Below, piece by piece: positions 10,072 to 19,719 of a stretch of DNA of 64,000 nt. The position numbers and the translations under genes are program-made. The DNA is taken from positions 496,001 through 560,000 of the forward strand of contig NZ_FNGY01000001.1 of assembly GCF_900103665.1 (NCBI RefSeq), given 5' to 3'. The notes under the pieces are model-generated. The model saw only the letters and a program-made list of their open reading frames with translations, had not been told where the DNA came from and did no database searches. The DNA comes from Pedobacter steynii. Lineage in GTDB: Bacteria; Bacteroidota; Bacteroidia; Sphingobacteriales; Sphingobacteriaceae. The stretch's first letter is position 1; every line of letters begins with the position of its first letter.

Positions 10072-10638
10072 ATGAAATTATATATGAATATGTTTAATAG
10101 AACTCTCTTTTCAATCATAATTATGAGTTTATTATTAACAACAGCTTGTAACCATTTTGATGATGATCTTTATATCATCTCAAAAAGTGATAGTTTGGCT
10201 AAAATTGAGCATACCAATAAGGATGGAATCTCACTTGTCCCCCCTAAATTTAAATATGCTCCATACACTTTTATTATAGACTCAGCCGGCAATTTTTATT
10301 TTTATTGTATGCCTGAAGAAAGACCGCAGTCATTTTTTGATGGTGATGAGCCCGAATACCTTGGCCTTCAACCCAATCGGGTATTTAGTGTTCCAAACGG
10401 TTTCGAGCAAAAATTCTTTGAGAGAAATGTTTTATATCAGAAAAGCTCAAGAGGTACAAAAGGTATTATGATTGCGTCTTATAAAGATTCTATTAATTCA
10501 AAATTTCTGAAGGATTTAATCGAGTTTACAAAAGTAAAAGAGAACAAAATGGGGATTCAGGTACGTTTGGCATTACCTGAAGAACGAGAAGTCTTGAGAT
10601 TTAAATTAGCAGGACTGTATTATGATCCAAAATTTTAA
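10072..10638 (+). CDS. Small lipoprotein, candidate immunity protein of the Rhs toxin
   Basis: 188 residues. The start at 10072 is one base after the Rhs stop codon (TAAtATG). An in-frame ATG at 10045 would overlap the Rhs gene and put an unlikely charged stretch before the signal peptide. A lipobox (LLLTTAC) near residue 28 predicts lipidation and membrane anchoring facing the periplasm or outer membrane. The rest is a soluble domain I do not recognise, with aromatic strands (FYFYCMPEE). Tight coupling to an Rhs gene whose tip looks toxic makes immunity the best guess, but no sequence motif proves it. A strong hairpin follows and closes the unit. Confidence 0.6.
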   Translation: MKLYMNMFNRTLFSIIIMSLLLTTACNHFDDDLYIISKSDSLAKIEHTNKDGISLVPPKFKYAPYTFIIDSAGNFYFYCMPEERPQSFFDGDEPEYLGLQPNRVFSVPNGFEQKFFERNVLYQKSSRGTKGIMIASYKDSINSKFLKDLIEFTKVKENKMGIQVRLALPEEREVLRFKLAGLYYDPKF

Positions 10639-10685
10639 CTAGATACCGATCTGTATATACATCCTTGACAGTCGTTTCCATGTAA

Positions 10686-10725
10686 AAACTATAAATCCAG
10701 GATGGAAACCCTGGATTTATAGTTT
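10686..10725 (+). terminator. Long perfect hairpin closing the Rhs unit
   Basis: A 16-base arm (10686-10701, AAACTATAAATCCAGG) pairs perfectly with 10710-10725 around an 8-base loop. The T tract after it is weak (AAATAGTTATTTTTA), so it may serve as a terminator or as an mRNA 3' end stabiliser. Confidence 0.7.
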
Positions 10726-10746
10726 AAATAGTTATTTTTATACCCC

Positions 10747-11151
10747 ATGAACAGATTATTCAGCCGTATTTTAGCATTTTTTTTATTACTGACCTTATGT
10801 CTGCCATCTTCATGTGCCTTGAAACAGGGCATCGTTTACTTTTTCTCCGCCTCCGTTTTTGAACAATCAGTTCTGGTTAGAACGACTAAAACTGTTACTC
10901 CTTTTCAGGTTAAACCGGAAGTCGGAATAGCTGATTGCAACATGCAAAGTAATTTAAGAGCAGGAGCACTGAAATCGAGGACTCAGGCAAGCACAGCCAG
11001 CATGCTGCCGTTTTTGTTTTTCATCTTACCTGGATTTTTGATTTCTCTTCTGCCCACCGATAAAAGACTTAGTCAGCTTCCGATCCCATATTCCTGGTTT
11101 CGCCGGCAAAAAACGTCTATTTTTCTGCGGCACAGTTTATTGCTCCTATAG
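10747..11151 (+). CDS. Small membrane protein of unknown function
   Basis: 134 residues that I cannot assign to a family. An N-terminal hydrophobic stretch with Cys (FFLLLTLCLPSSC) could be a signal anchor or lipoprotein signal. A second hydrophobic segment lies near residues 86-102 (MLPFLFFILPGFLISLLP), and the C-terminus is basic and hydrophobic. The sequence TATACCCCATGA, covering the start codon, recurs exactly at the start of the next gene, which suggests similar translation signals and perhaps joint control with the TlpA-like gene 79 bases downstream. Confidence 0.55.
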   Translation: MNRLFSRILAFFLLLTLCLPSSCALKQGIVYFFSASVFEQSVLVRTTKTVTPFQVKPEVGIADCNMQSNLRAGALKSRTQASTASMLPFLFFILPGFLISLLPTDKRLSQLPIPYSWFRRQKTSIFLRHSLLLL

Positions 11152-11230
11152 GATTTTATTCCTAAAATTAGTTGTCCTCCAATGTTTAGCGAGGCGAATG
11201 AATTCAGTAATAATCTCATAAATATACCCC

Positions 11231-11863
11231 ATGACCTCAATAAAAGATCAACATAACAATACAAATAAAAAAAACTGGTTTACATTTTCAAACATCGGGA
11301 TGGCAGTAGCAATCCTGTTTGTACTTACCATTATATTTAAGCCTGGTGCCAAAGGCTGGGTGATTCAAAAGCTGATGGAAGTAGGTTTGATTCAGCCGCC
11401 TGCAATACCAAAAGATTCAGTGCCGGAAACAAATATGGCAGTGGCTGTACCCGGTGGTGAGCAGGTTACCTTTGCAGATGGCAAAGGAAAATCCATCAGC
11501 CTTGCGGAGTTAAAAGGGAAAGTTGTTTTCATCAATTTCTGGGCAACCTGGTGTCCTCCATGTATCGCTGAAATGCCATCTATCCAGGATTTATATACGA
11601 AATATAAAGACAATGAGCAGGTGGTTTTTATCATGGTTGATGTAGACGGAAAATATAAACAAGCCAGCGGTTTTATGAAAAAGAAGGGATATACATTACC
11701 GGTTTATTTGCCGGAAAGTGAAGTCCCAAAGGAATATTTTGCAGGTTCAATGCCAACCACGGTAATATTGGATAAGTCTGGTAAACTGGCCTTTCATCAT
11801 TTAGGAGCTGCAGATTACAGTGATCCGGAGATCACCGGATTTATTGACAAGCTGTTAAAGTAA
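11231..11863 (+). CDS. TlpA-family membrane-anchored thiol:disulfide oxidoreductase
   Basis: 210 residues. One transmembrane segment near residues 23-38 anchors a periplasmic thioredoxin fold. The redox motif WCPPC is present with Cys108 and Cys111 (FINFWATWCPPC), and the cis-Pro loop appears as GSMPTTVILD. TlpA/ResA-type proteins reduce disulfides in the cell envelope, often for cytochrome c maturation or stress repair; the partner here is not indicated. It may be co-transcribed with the preceding small membrane protein. A terminator hairpin follows the stop codon. Confidence 0.88.
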   Translation: MTSIKDQHNNTNKKNWFTFSNIGMAVAILFVLTIIFKPGAKGWVIQKLMEVGLIQPPAIPKDSVPETNMAVAVPGGEQVTFADGKGKSISLAELKGKVVFINFWATWCPPCIAEMPSIQDLYTKYKDNEQVVFIMVDVDGKYKQASGFMKKKGYTLPVYLPESEVPKEYFAGSMPTTVILDKSGKLAFHHLGAADYSDPEITGFIDKLLK

Positions 11864-11901
11864 AATCGATAAGACGTAAAAGTCAACTTCATCAGCTATA
11901 T

Positions 11902-11935
11902 AAGGTGCTCCGGATAAAACCTGGGCACCTTTTTA
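11902..11935 (+). terminator. Terminator between the convergent tlpA-like gene and queG
   Basis: AAGGTGC (11902-11908) pairs with GCACCTT (11925-11931), and a T run follows on the + strand. It overlaps the last codon of the convergent queG gene. Confidence 0.75.
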
Positions 11936-12874
11936 TTTAGGTACAGTTTTGATGAAATCAATATTTCTGGTCAGCCCCTTAAACTTGGTTCGTTTCACTG
12001 CAGAGTTCTTAAATATGGCTTTAAACACATCTTCAGTGATGTCCAGCCAATCTTCCTTTTTCATTTGCAGCAAGTTTTCATTGGGCTGAAACTTAGGTTC
12101 TGAATGGGGAACTGAAAAACGGTTCCAGGGACATACATCCTGACAAATATCGCAGCCAAACATCCAGTTTTCCATCTTATCATTAAAGGATTGCGGAATT
12201 TCTTCCCTCAGCTCTATGGTCAGGTAGGAAATACATTTTTTAGCATCGATAATAAAGGGCGATAAGATCGCATCGGTAGGGCAGGCGTCAATACATTTGG
12301 TACAGGTTCCGCAATGGTCCGTCTCAAATGGGCTGTCGTATTCCAGGTCAAGATCTATAATCAGCTCTGCCAGGAAAAAGAAGGAACCGCTCTTTTTATT
12401 GATCAGGTTACTGTTTTTACCGATCCAGCCAATACCTGCACGTTTTGCCCATGCCCGGTCCATCACCGGAGCAGAATCTACAAAAGCACGTCCGCTGACT
12501 TCGCCGATCTCTTCCGAAATAAAGTTAAGGAGTTGAAAGAGCTTATCCTTAATCACGAGGTGATAATCCGTGCCATAAGCATACTTCGATATTTTGGGTG
12601 CATCAGGGTCTGCCTGTCTTTCTTCGGGAAAATAGTTGAGGGTAAGCGAGATGACTGATTTTGAATCGTCTACCAATAACCTTGGGTCCAGCCTTTTGTC
12701 GAAATGATTTTCCATATAAGCCATTTCCCCATGGTGGTTGTTTTCCAGCCATTTGGTTAATCTTGGCGCTTCTTCTTCCAGGAATCCTGCTTTGGCAATT
12801 CCGCATTGCATGAAGCCCAGCCTTAAGGCTTCGGCTTTAATCATCTTGCTATATTTCGCGGAATTGTTCAACAT
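11933..12874 (-). CDS. queG: Epoxyqueuosine reductase
   Basis: 313 residues with the full QueG pattern: a cobalamin-binding N-terminal domain with the catalytic Asp in FVDSAPV (D133), then two 4Fe-4S clusters in [12 protein letters not shown] (C188, C191, C194, C198) and [10 protein letters not shown] (C241, C244, C248). The enzyme reduces epoxyqueuosine to queuosine in the wobble base of tRNAs, using cob(II)alamin and electrons from the clusters. The length is typical. The start at 12874 keeps the residues before IKAEALRLG that QueG proteins usually have. It is monocistronic as far as the sequence shows. Confidence 0.95.
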   Translation of the reverse strand: MLNNSAKYSKMIKAEALRLGFMQCGIAKAGFLEEEAPRLTKWLENNHHGEMAYMENHFDKRLDPRLLVDDSKSVISLTLNYFPEERQADPDAPKISKYAYGTDYHLVIKDKLFQLLNFISEEIGEVSGRAFVDSAPVMDRAWAKRAGIGWIGKNSNLINKKSGSFFFLAELIIDLDLEYDSPFETDHCGTCTKCIDACPTDAILSPFIIDAKKCISYLTIELREEIPQSFNDKMENWMFGCDICQDVCPWNRFSVPHSEPKFQPNENLLQMKKEDWLDITEDVFKAIFKNSAVKRTKFKGLTRNIDFIKTVPK

Positions 12875-12880
12875 CGGCTA

Positions 12881-12888
12881 CAAAGATA
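12881..12888 (-). promoter_or_regulatory. Candidate promoter -7 box for queG
   Basis: On the minus strand this reads TATCTTTG, an exact match to TAnnTTTG. The predicted transcription start would fall at or next to the queG ATG, implying a very short or absent leader. A -33 box is not clear. Confidence 0.35.
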
Positions 12889-12955
12889 AGATTTAGCGGG
12901 AAAACCTTTTAGGAGATAGGATGTTGTTAACATAAAGGAATAAAAATTGGAAATC

Positions 12956-13168
12956 ATGGAAGACAACAATCCACAACACAAAGAGGATCCACTAAAACCG
13001 CATGTACCAATAGAAACGAATTATGCCAAACATCAGGATAATCCCGGTCCCTCACCTCAGGCGGTAAATGAATATGATAAGAATGGAGCCGGCCCGATAT
13101 TGAAATGGATCATTCCAATATTGGTTATCGCATTATTAATCTACTGGCTGTTTTTCAGACATGCCTGA
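12956..13168 (+). CDS. Small tail-anchored membrane protein of unknown function
   Basis: 70 residues from the ATG at 12956; the TTG three codons earlier is less likely, and AAAGGAA lies at a suitable distance upstream. The first 45 residues are hydrophilic and Pro, His and Asn rich, without strong structure. The last 22 or so (GPILKWIIPILVIALLIYWLF) form one transmembrane helix followed by RHA. Such tail-anchored mini-proteins are common in Sphingobacteriaceae but I know of no function. Divergent from queG; a hairpin follows. Confidence 0.65.
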   Translation: MEDNNPQHKEDPLKPHVPIETNYAKHQDNPGPSPQAVNEYDKNGAGPILKWIIPILVIALLIYWLFFRHA

Positions 13169-13190
13169 TTAAAAGAATAATTATGGGAAA

Positions 13191-13230
13191 TATCGGAATG
13201 CTGCTGCCAGAAGGTAAAAGCATTCCGATA
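13191..13230. terminator. Bidirectional hairpin terminator
   Basis: TATCGGAATGCT (13191-13202) pairs perfectly with AGCATTCCGATA (13219-13230). It lies between the convergent ends of the small membrane protein and the GNAT/nitrilase gene. Confidence 0.75.
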
Positions 13231-13235
13231 ACGTT

Positions 13236-14744
13236 TTATTTGAGTAACCTCACTTCATATAGATCTGTACGACGATCTTTCAGGATCTTTACGGTTCCGA
13301 AATGGTGGAGCTCATCCAACAGGTGCAGGTCTACATCGACCACCAGCATCATTTCTGTATTTGGTGTGGTCTCTGCTTTTACGGCATTGGTAGGAAAGGC
13401 AAAGTCGGATGGAGTAAATACGGCCGATTGTGCAAACTGTATGTCCATGTTGTTCACCTTCGGTAAATTGCCCACACATCCTGCTATGGCTACATAACAT
13501 TCGTTTTCAATGGCTCTGGCCTGCGCGCATCTTCTGACCCTGGTGTAACCGTTTTGTGTATCTGTAAGGAAGGGAACAAACAGGATTTGCATGCCCTGAT
13601 CGGCATAAATTCTACTCAGTTCAGGGAATTCTACATCATAACAGATCAGGATTCCGATCTTTCCGCAATCCGTATCAAAGACCTGGATCTTATCCCCACC
13701 CACCATTCCATAGTATTTCTGTTCGTTAGGGGTGATGTGGATTTTCCGGTATTCTTCCGTTTTGCCGCTTCTATGACATAGATAGGTAGCGTTGTAGAGC
13801 TTGTTGTTCTCTATAATCGGCATACTTCCCGAAATCACATTTACGTTGTAGGAGACTGCATATTCCTGTATTTTACTCACGATTTCTTCCGTAAGCTCTG
13901 CCAGCTTACGCATGGCCTCCATTTCCGGCAGGTGATTATAGGGTTGTAATAAAGGCGTGTTAAAAAACTCCGGGAACATGATAAAATCTGATTTGTATCC
14001 ACTCACTGCGTCTACAAAGAACTCCACCTGTTCATAAAAAGCTTCAATGTCCGGGAACAGCCGCATTTGCCATTGTACCAGTCCAATTCTGATGGTTTTT
14101 GCAGATCGTGCCGAAGCATCTATGCCCTGGTAGTAAATGTTATTCCATTCTAACAGGGTCGCATAGTCCTTAGATTCATGATCTCCGGGCAGGTAATTTT
14201 TAAGTACTTTTCTGACGTGAAAATCGTTGGAAATCTGGAAGGTCAGGGTAGGGTCGAAGATTTCCTTTGCTTTTACCTTATCAATATATTGTCTTGGTGT
14301 CAGGGTTGCTGCGTATTCATGGTAACGGGGGATTCTGCCTCCGGCAATGATGCTTTTCAGGTTCAGGCTTTCACAAAGCTCTTTTCTTGCCTCATACAAC
14401 CTTCTGCCGAGCCTTAATCCCCTGAATTCAGGGCTTACAAATATTTCTATCCCATACAATACATCCCCCTCAGAATCGTGTGTAGAGAAGGAGTAATCGC
14501 CGGTAATATTTTTATAGGTATGTTTATCACCATATTCATCATAGTCTACGATGATGGATAAGGAACAAGCCACCACTTTATCGTCTACTGCAATGCAGAG
14601 CTGACCTTCGGGAAATAATTTAAGTAATCTTTCAATGCTGCTCTTGCTCCATATCTGTCCGCCCAGGGTCTCATAGGCCTGTTGCATTGATTCTTTCAAA
14701 TCATTGTAATCCGCTAAGGTGAGTTTTCTTGTTTCTATGTTCAT
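13236..14744 (-). CDS. Bifunctional GNAT acetyltransferase / carbon-nitrogen hydrolase
   Basis: 502 residues made of two domains. Residues 1-210 are a GNAT N-acetyltransferase (acetyl-CoA loop around VSPEFRGLRLGRRLYEAR, 104-120). Residues 215-502 are a nitrilase-superfamily amidohydrolase with the complete catalytic triad: E259 in MFPEF, K334 in YRKIH and C368 in LICYDVEFPE. This fusion is known in several bacterial groups, but its substrate is unclear; the hydrolase part would cleave an amide or nitrile C-N bond. No signal peptide, so cytoplasmic. It sits 53 bases upstream of nothing related, with ruvB next on the same strand, so no operon partner explains the pathway. Confidence 0.9.
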   Translation of the reverse strand: MNIETRKLTLADYNDLKESMQQAYETLGGQIWSKSSIERLLKLFPEGQLCIAVDDKVVACSLSIIVDYDEYGDKHTYKNITGDYSFSTHDSEGDVLYGIEIFVSPEFRGLRLGRRLYEARKELCESLNLKSIIAGGRIPRYHEYAATLTPRQYIDKVKAKEIFDPTLTFQISNDFHVRKVLKNYLPGDHESKDYATLLEWNNIYYQGIDASARSAKTIRIGLVQWQMRLFPDIEAFYEQVEFFVDAVSGYKSDFIMFPEFFNTPLLQPYNHLPEMEAMRKLAELTEEIVSKIQEYAVSYNVNVISGSMPIIENNKLYNATYLCHRSGKTEEYRKIHITPNEQKYYGMVGGDKIQVFDTDCGKIGILICYDVEFPELSRIYADQGMQILFVPFLTDTQNGYTRVRRCAQARAIENECYVAIAGCVGNLPKVNNMDIQFAQSAVFTPSDFAFPTNAVKAETTPNTEMMLVVDVDLHLLDELHHFGTVKILKDRRTDLYEVRLLK

Positions 14745-14797
14745 ATCCGTTAATTTAGCGAATAAGAACAGAAATGATGCCTAAATGAGCAGATTGG

Positions 14798-15820
14798 TTA
14801 AAATAGTTTGCCTGTTTGTCCGGGGAAGTTCTTTTGCAGGTGTTTATATGCAGCTTCGGTCACTTCCCTTCCGCGTGAAGTACGCATCAGGAATCCTTCC
14901 TGTATCAGGAATGGCTCATAAACCTCTTCAATTGTTCCTTCATCCTCACCAACAGCAGTGGCAATGGTTTTCAACCCTACAGGGCCTCCTTTGAATTTAT
15001 CAATGATGGTCACCAGGATCTTGTTGTCCATTTCGTCCAGTCCATGCTCATCTACATTCAGGGCTCTTAAAGCATATCTGGCGATCTCTGTATCGATTTG
15101 TCCGTTTCCTTTGATCTGTGCAAAGTCACGTGTTCTTCTCAACAGCGCATTGGCGATACGGGGAGTTCCCCTGCTTCTGCGGGCAATTTCATAAGCACCT
15201 TCTTCGGTAATTGGAGTTTTTAGGATATCTGACGATCTTAAAACAATGGTAGTTAACAGTTTTGCATCATAATAAGCCAGGCGGGAGTTGATCCCAAACC
15301 TTGCCCTTAATGGTGCAGTTAACAATCCTGATCTGGTGGTTGCACCAACCAGGGTGAAGGGGTTTAGAGAGATTTGTACAGAACGGGCATTCGGGCCGCT
15401 TTCCAGCATGATGTCGATCTTGAAATCCTCCATTGCAGAATACAGGTATTCTTCGACCAGTGGGCTCAGGCGATGGATCTCATCAATAAATAAGATGTCT
15501 CCCGGTTCCAGATTGGTCAGCAGTCCGGCCAGGTCTCCGGGTTTGTCTAAAACCGGTCCGGAGGTGACTTTAATCCCAACACCCATTTCATTGGCAATGA
15601 TATAGGAGAGGGTGGTCTTGCCAAGTCCCGGAGGACCATGCAATAAAACATGGTCCAAAGGTTCTCCGCGTAACTTTGCAGCCTTTACAAAGATCTTCAG
15701 GTTCTCCATGATCTTTTCCTGTCCCGTAAAGTCATCAAATTCCTGCGGGCGCAATACTTTTTCAATATCACGTTCAAAGGGAGTTAAGCTTTCTGAATTG
15801 GGATCAAGATTTTCGTTCAT
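14798..15820 (-). CDS. ruvB: Holliday junction branch migration ATPase RuvB
   Basis: 340 residues. Walker A is GPPGLGKTT (62-70) and Walker B is FIDEIHR (111-117); sensor and arginine-finger regions ([14 protein letters not shown]) are present, and a winged-helix C-terminal domain ends the protein ([15 protein letters not shown]). RuvB is the hexameric motor that drives RuvA-bound Holliday junctions during recombination repair. The length matches the family. RuvA and RuvC are not in the window. The gene lies 35 bases downstream of the hydroxyacyl-CoA dehydrogenase stop to its left in transcription order, without a clear terminator between them. Confidence 0.97.
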   Translation of the reverse strand: MNENLDPNSESLTPFERDIEKVLRPQEFDDFTGQEKIMENLKIFVKAAKLRGEPLDHVLLHGPPGLGKTTLSYIIANEMGVGIKVTSGPVLDKPGDLAGLLTNLEPGDILFIDEIHRLSPLVEEYLYSAMEDFKIDIMLESGPNARSVQISLNPFTLVGATTRSGLLTAPLRARFGINSRLAYYDAKLLTTIVLRSSDILKTPITEEGAYEIARRSRGTPRIANALLRRTRDFAQIKGNGQIDTEIARYALRALNVDEHGLDEMDNKILVTIIDKFKGGPVGLKTIATAVGEDEGTIEEVYEPFLIQEGFLMRTSRGREVTEAAYKHLQKNFPGQTGKLF

Positions 15821-15855
15821 GGGGTAAAGTTAGTATAAAAGGCTTGTAATTGATA

Positions 15856-16746
15856 TTATTTGCTAAACTTGGACGCTACAACAGCTTCCTTAATGCCCTT
15901 GGCATAGTTGTAAAATCCTTCTCCGGATTTCACTCCTTTATTTCCGGCAGTCACCATATTGACCAATAAAGGACATGGTGCATATTTAGGGTTTCCGAAT
16001 CCATCATGCAGCACATTTAAGATGGCCAGACAAACATCCAGACCAATGAAATCTGCCAGTTGAAGCGGGCCCATCGGATGTGCCATTCCCAGTTTCATCA
16101 CGGTATCGATCTCTTCCACACCTGCAACGCTTTCATATAAAGTATAGATGGCCTCATTGATCATCGGCATCAGAATTCTGTTGGCCACAAAACCAGGGTA
16201 ATCATTTACTTCTACCGGAGCTTTGCTCAGTTTAGTAGAAAGATCCATCACAAAAGCAGTCGTCTCATCACTTGTGGCGTATCCTCTGATCACCTCTACC
16301 AGCTTCATTACCGGAACAGGATTCATGAAGTGCATGCCAATCACTTTATCTCCTCTGTTGGTTACAGAAGCAATTTTAGTGATCGAGATAGAGGAGGTAT
16401 TGCTGGCAAGGATGGCTTCTGGTTTGGCAAAAGTATCCAGGTCTTTAAAGATCTTTAACTTCAGTTCCAGGTTTTCCGTTGCCGCTTCCACAATCAGGTC
16501 TGCATTGGCTACGCCTTCTGCAATCTGTGTGAAATTAGTTATGTTTTTCAGGGTATTCGCTTTATCAGCTTCAGTAATCGTGCCTTTAGCTACCTGACGG
16601 TCCAGATTTTTCCCGATGGTGCTGATGGCGCGTTCCAAAGCTTCATTATTTACATCAATTAAGTTTACCTGATAGCCAAATTGCGCAAAAGTATGTGCGA
16701 TTCCATTGCCCATTGTTCCTGAGCCAATCACTGCGATGTTCTTCAT
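15856..16746 (-). CDS. 3-hydroxybutyryl-CoA / 3-hydroxyacyl-CoA dehydrogenase
   Basis: 296 residues. The N-terminal Rossmann fold begins with IGSGTMGNGIA (residues 7-17) for NAD(H). The catalytic His lies in GMHFMNPVP (H139), and the substrate-binding C-terminal helical domain starts around NDYPGFVANR (181-190). It interconverts 3-hydroxyacyl-CoA and 3-ketoacyl-CoA in fatty-acid breakdown or butyrate-type metabolism. It is a stand-alone dehydrogenase without an enoyl-CoA hydratase domain. The neighbouring pdxH and ruvB do not indicate a shared pathway. Confidence 0.92.
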   Translation of the reverse strand: MKNIAVIGSGTMGNGIAHTFAQFGYQVNLIDVNNEALERAISTIGKNLDRQVAKGTITEADKANTLKNITNFTQIAEGVANADLIVEAATENLELKLKIFKDLDTFAKPEAILASNTSSISITKIASVTNRGDKVIGMHFMNPVPVMKLVEVIRGYATSDETTAFVMDLSTKLSKAPVEVNDYPGFVANRILMPMINEAIYTLYESVAGVEEIDTVMKLGMAHPMGPLQLADFIGLDVCLAILNVLHDGFGNPKYAPCPLLVNMVTAGNKGVKSGEGFYNYAKGIKEAVVASKFSK

Positions 16747-16772
16747 TTAAGTTTTTTTATGGTAATCAATTA

Positions 16773-17423
16773 TTACGGTGCTAATCTATTGATAATCCAT
16801 GAACCATCCACCAACTGGTAGTTCAAACGGTCGTGCAGCCTGCTTGGCCTGCCTTGCCAGAATTCAATATGTGTCGGTTCTACCAGGTATCCTCCCCAAT
16901 GAAGCGGACGTGGAATTTCTTTGTCTTTATATTCCGTACTCAGCTGTGCGACTTTCTCTTCCAGGGATTCCCGGTTTGGAATGACGCTGCTTTGCGGCGA
17001 GGCCGAAGCACCAATCTGGCTTCCTGCCGGTCGGGAATGAAAATAGGCGGTAGATGCTTCCGCATCAATTTTACTTACCACACCATCAATGCGAACCTGT
17101 CTTTCCAGTTCAGCCCAGAAAAATACGAGTGAAGCCTGAGGGTTTTCTGCCAGATCCTTTCCTTTATCACTGTCGTAATTCGTGAAGAATACAAAACCAT
17201 CTTCATCAAAACCTTTCAGCAGGACGATGCGCGCCGAGGGCTTGCCATCGGAATTTGCCGTGGCCAGTGTCATGACATTGGGTTCAAAGATTTGTGCGTC
17301 TACGGCTTCGGTAAACCATTTTTTAAATTGCAGGATGGGATTACTTTCCACATCAGTTTCGGCTAATTCTGCTGAGCGGTATTCCTGTCTTAAATTCTGT
17401 AGATTTTCTTTATTCAGCTCCAT
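16773..17423 (-). CDS. pdxH: Pyridoxine/pyridoxamine 5'-phosphate oxidase
   Basis: 216 residues. The FMN-binding split-barrel motifs are visible: ARIVLLKGFDEDGFVFFTNY, SLVFFWAELERQVRIDG, AYFHSRPAGSQIGA and the C-terminal IEFWQGRPSRLHDR. The enzyme oxidises PNP or PMP to pyridoxal 5'-phosphate with O2. I chose the ATG at 17423 over an in-frame TTG two codons upstream. The gene is divergent from the YqgE-family gene with only about 50 bases between them, so the promoters must be closely packed. Confidence 0.95.
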   Translation of the reverse strand: MELNKENLQNLRQEYRSAELAETDVESNPILQFKKWFTEAVDAQIFEPNVMTLATANSDGKPSARIVLLKGFDEDGFVFFTNYDSDKGKDLAENPQASLVFFWAELERQVRIDGVVSKIDAEASTAYFHSRPAGSQIGASASPQSSVIPNRESLEEKVAQLSTEYKDKEIPRPLHWGGYLVEPTHIEFWQGRPSRLHDRLNYQLVDGSWIINRLAP

Positions 17424-17472
17424 GTACAAAAATAGGTTTTAGTTTATTTAATATTATCGCTAAATTTCCGAA

Positions 17473-18036
17473 ATGTTAAGTCGATTAGAGCCATCCGCAG
17501 GTAAATTATTAATTTCAGAACCATTCTTAATGGATCCTAATTTTAAGCGTTCTGTAGTTTTTCTTACCGAGCATCAGGAGGAAGGAACCGTAGGTTTTAT
17601 CCTGAATCAACGCAGTACTTTGTTGCTCAATGATTTAGTGCCTGACTTTACAGGCGAAGATTTTCCGGTTTATCTGGGTGGTCCGGTAGCGATAGATACG
17701 ATTCATTTTATCCACAGACGCCATGACCTGATCACAGATGGGGAGGAGATTGCCAAAGGGGTATGTTGGGGTGGTAATTTTGAGACTTTAAAGGTTTTGA
17801 TCAACAACCATAGCATTAAGCCGGCCGACATCAAGTTCTTTATCGGCTATTCCGGTTGGTCGGGCCAACAGCTAAAGAATGAAATGAAAGAGAATACCTG
17901 GATTGTGTCCGATCAGTTTCAGGCTGATGTGGTATTCTCTAACAATGAAGAGGAACTCTGGAAGGAAGTGATCATCAATCTTGGGCCTAAATATGCCCAT
18001 GTGAGTAATTTCCCGCTGGATCCTAATCTTAATTAA
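17473..18036 (+). CDS. YqgE/AlgH family protein (UPF0301)
   Basis: 187 residues covering the family from end to end: the opening segment [45 protein letters not shown] and the [13 protein letters not shown] motif. The biochemical role is unresolved in the literature; AlgH is named from alginate regulation in Pseudomonas, which need not apply here. No signal peptide or membrane segment. The last four bases overlap the end of purE on the other strand. Confidence 0.9.
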   Translation: MLSRLEPSAGKLLISEPFLMDPNFKRSVVFLTEHQEEGTVGFILNQRSTLLLNDLVPDFTGEDFPVYLGGPVAIDTIHFIHRRHDLITDGEEIAKGVCWGGNFETLKVLINNHSIKPADIKFFIGYSGWSGQQLKNEMKENTWIVSDQFQADVVFSNNEEELWKEVIINLGPKYAHVSNFPLDPNLN

Positions 18037-18524
18037 TAATTTTCAAGATCTATCGCGCTTTCTTCAATCTTTTTCTTCAGATCATCTTTGTAAGCCTGCA
18101 TTTTTGCAGAAAGCTCAGGACTTGCTGTAGCAAGAATTTGTGCGGCCAGTAAGCCTGCATTTTTCGCTGCATTTAAGGCAACAGTAGCTACAGGAATGCC
18201 ATTTGGCATTTGAAGAATAGATAAGATAGAATCCCATCCATCAATAGAGTTGGATGATTTTACAGGAACACCAATCACAGGTAAGGTAGTGATTGAAGCC
18301 ACCATTCCAGGTAAATGTGCTGCACCACCTGCACCGGCGATGATCACTTTTAACCCTCTTGATGCTGCATTTTTTGCATATTCAAACATTCTTTCCGGAG
18401 TCCGGTGAGCAGACACAACGGTCATTTCAAATTGGATATCGAATTCTTTTAGGATATCGGCTGCGTCTTTCATGATAGGAAGGTCAGACTTGCTGCCCAT
18501 AATAATGCCTACTTGTATGCTCAT
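18033..18524 (-). CDS. purE: N5-carboxyaminoimidazole ribonucleotide mutase
   Basis: 163 residues, the usual length of class I PurE. It shows [12 protein letters not shown] at the N-terminus and the conserved SAHRTPERM loop (active-site His), followed by [13 protein letters not shown]. It converts N5-CAIR to CAIR in purine synthesis. Its start codon overlaps the last base of purK (18524), so the two steps are translated from one transcript. Confidence 0.96.
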   Translation of the reverse strand: MSIQVGIIMGSKSDLPIMKDAADILKEFDIQFEMTVVSAHRTPERMFEYAKNAASRGLKVIIAGAGGAAHLPGMVASITTLPVIGVPVKSSNSIDGWDSILSILQMPNGIPVATVALNAAKNAGLLAAQILATASPELSAKMQAYKDDLKKKIEESAIDLENY

Positions 18525-19663
18525 TAGGAAATAACTTTTAGTGTATTTTTGATGTAATTGGCTTTTTCAATTGCTTTCTCGCGGTTTTGGTCTACAATGG
18601 TGATGTGTCCCATCTTGCGGAAAGGCTTGGTGTATTTTTTACCATAAAGGTGTACGTATACCCCTTCAATGGCCATGATCTTTTCTAATCCCTGGTATTT
18701 CGCCACACCATTGTGGTTCTTTTCTCCAAGAAGATTGATCATCACGGCATTGTTGATCGTACGGGTATCACCTAATGGAAGGTTGAAAATCGCACGTAAA
18801 TGCTGGTCAAACTGAGAAACATAGTTTCCTTCGATGGTATGGTGTCCGCTATTATGCGGGCGTGGAGCAAGCTCATTCACCAGGATATCTCCGTTTTTAG
18901 TGATGAACATCTCTACCGCCAGCAATCCGGTGATGTTTAGGGAGGAAGCAATGTTTTTAGCAATGGTTTCCGCTTTCTGCTGGATTGCAGCAGGGTAAGT
19001 AGAAGGCGAAATCAGGAATTCTACGAGATTTGCTTCTGCATTGAACTCCATCTCCACCATTGGGAATGTTTTCACATCTCCGTTAGGGTTTCTGGAAACA
19101 ATTACAGCTACTTCTTTCTCGAAATCTACCAGTTGTTCGATTAAACATGGGGCATCAAAAGCATTTTCGATCTCCGCCAGGTTATTTATTTTCATTACCC
19201 CTTTACCGTCATAACCATCTTTACGCTGTTTCAGCATGTAAGGAAATGGAAAAGGACTGTTGCGCATGTCTTCTTTGGTATTTACCAGTTGAAATGGCGC
19301 AGTAGGAATGTTGTTTTCTTTAAAAAATTGTTTCTGAACACCTTTGTCCTGAATCAAACGGATCACCCTGGATTGCGGATAAACCTGTTTGCCTTCTTTT
19401 TCCAGTTGTTCCAACGCTTCAATGTTGACCTTTTCTATTTCAATAGTAATGATGTCTGCTTTTTTGCCGAAGTTATATACGGTGTCGAAATCAGTGATAG
19501 AACCACATTCAAAGTAGTTTGCGAGGTGTTTACATGGAGCGTCTGTATCCGGATCTAAAATTAAAGTGGTTAAATTATAATTGATGGCCTCTTGTATCAA
19601 CATCCTGCCCAATTGTCCGCCACCTAATATGCCTAATTTTAAATCACTTATTTGTTTTGCCAT
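18524..19663 (-). CDS. purK: N5-carboxyaminoimidazole ribonucleotide synthase
   Basis: 379 residues of an ATP-grasp enzyme: [13 protein letters not shown] at the N-terminus, the ATP-binding [13 protein letters not shown] segment, and [29 protein letters not shown] toward the middle and C-terminal part (quoted motif positions about 245-275). It makes N5-CAIR from AIR, ATP and bicarbonate, feeding PurE, whose gene overlaps its 3' end. The start at 19663 faces the HI0933-type flavoprotein gene. Confidence 0.96.
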   Translation of the reverse strand: MAKQISDLKLGILGGGQLGRMLIQEAINYNLTTLILDPDTDAPCKHLANYFECGSITDFDTVYNFGKKADIITIEIEKVNIEALEQLEKEGKQVYPQSRVIRLIQDKGVQKQFFKENNIPTAPFQLVNTKEDMRNSPFPFPYMLKQRKDGYDGKGVMKINNLAEIENAFDAPCLIEQLVDFEKEVAVIVSRNPNGDVKTFPMVEMEFNAEANLVEFLISPSTYPAAIQQKAETIAKNIASSLNITGLLAVEMFITKNGDILVNELAPRPHNSGHHTIEGNYVSQFDQHLRAIFNLPLGDTRTINNAVMINLLGEKNHNGVAKYQGLEKIMAIEGVYVHLYGKKYTKPFRKMGHITIVDQNREKAIEKANYIKNTLKVIS

Positions 19664-19719
19664 ATCGATATGAAAAAGTTATGCTTATTTTGCACAAAAA
19701 TAACAATATAAACGGATTG

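Noticed and set aside
17427..17434. TATTTTTG -7 box on the minus strand at pdxH
   Set aside because: It matches the consensus, but transcription would begin at or beyond the pdxH start codon, so it is probably chance.
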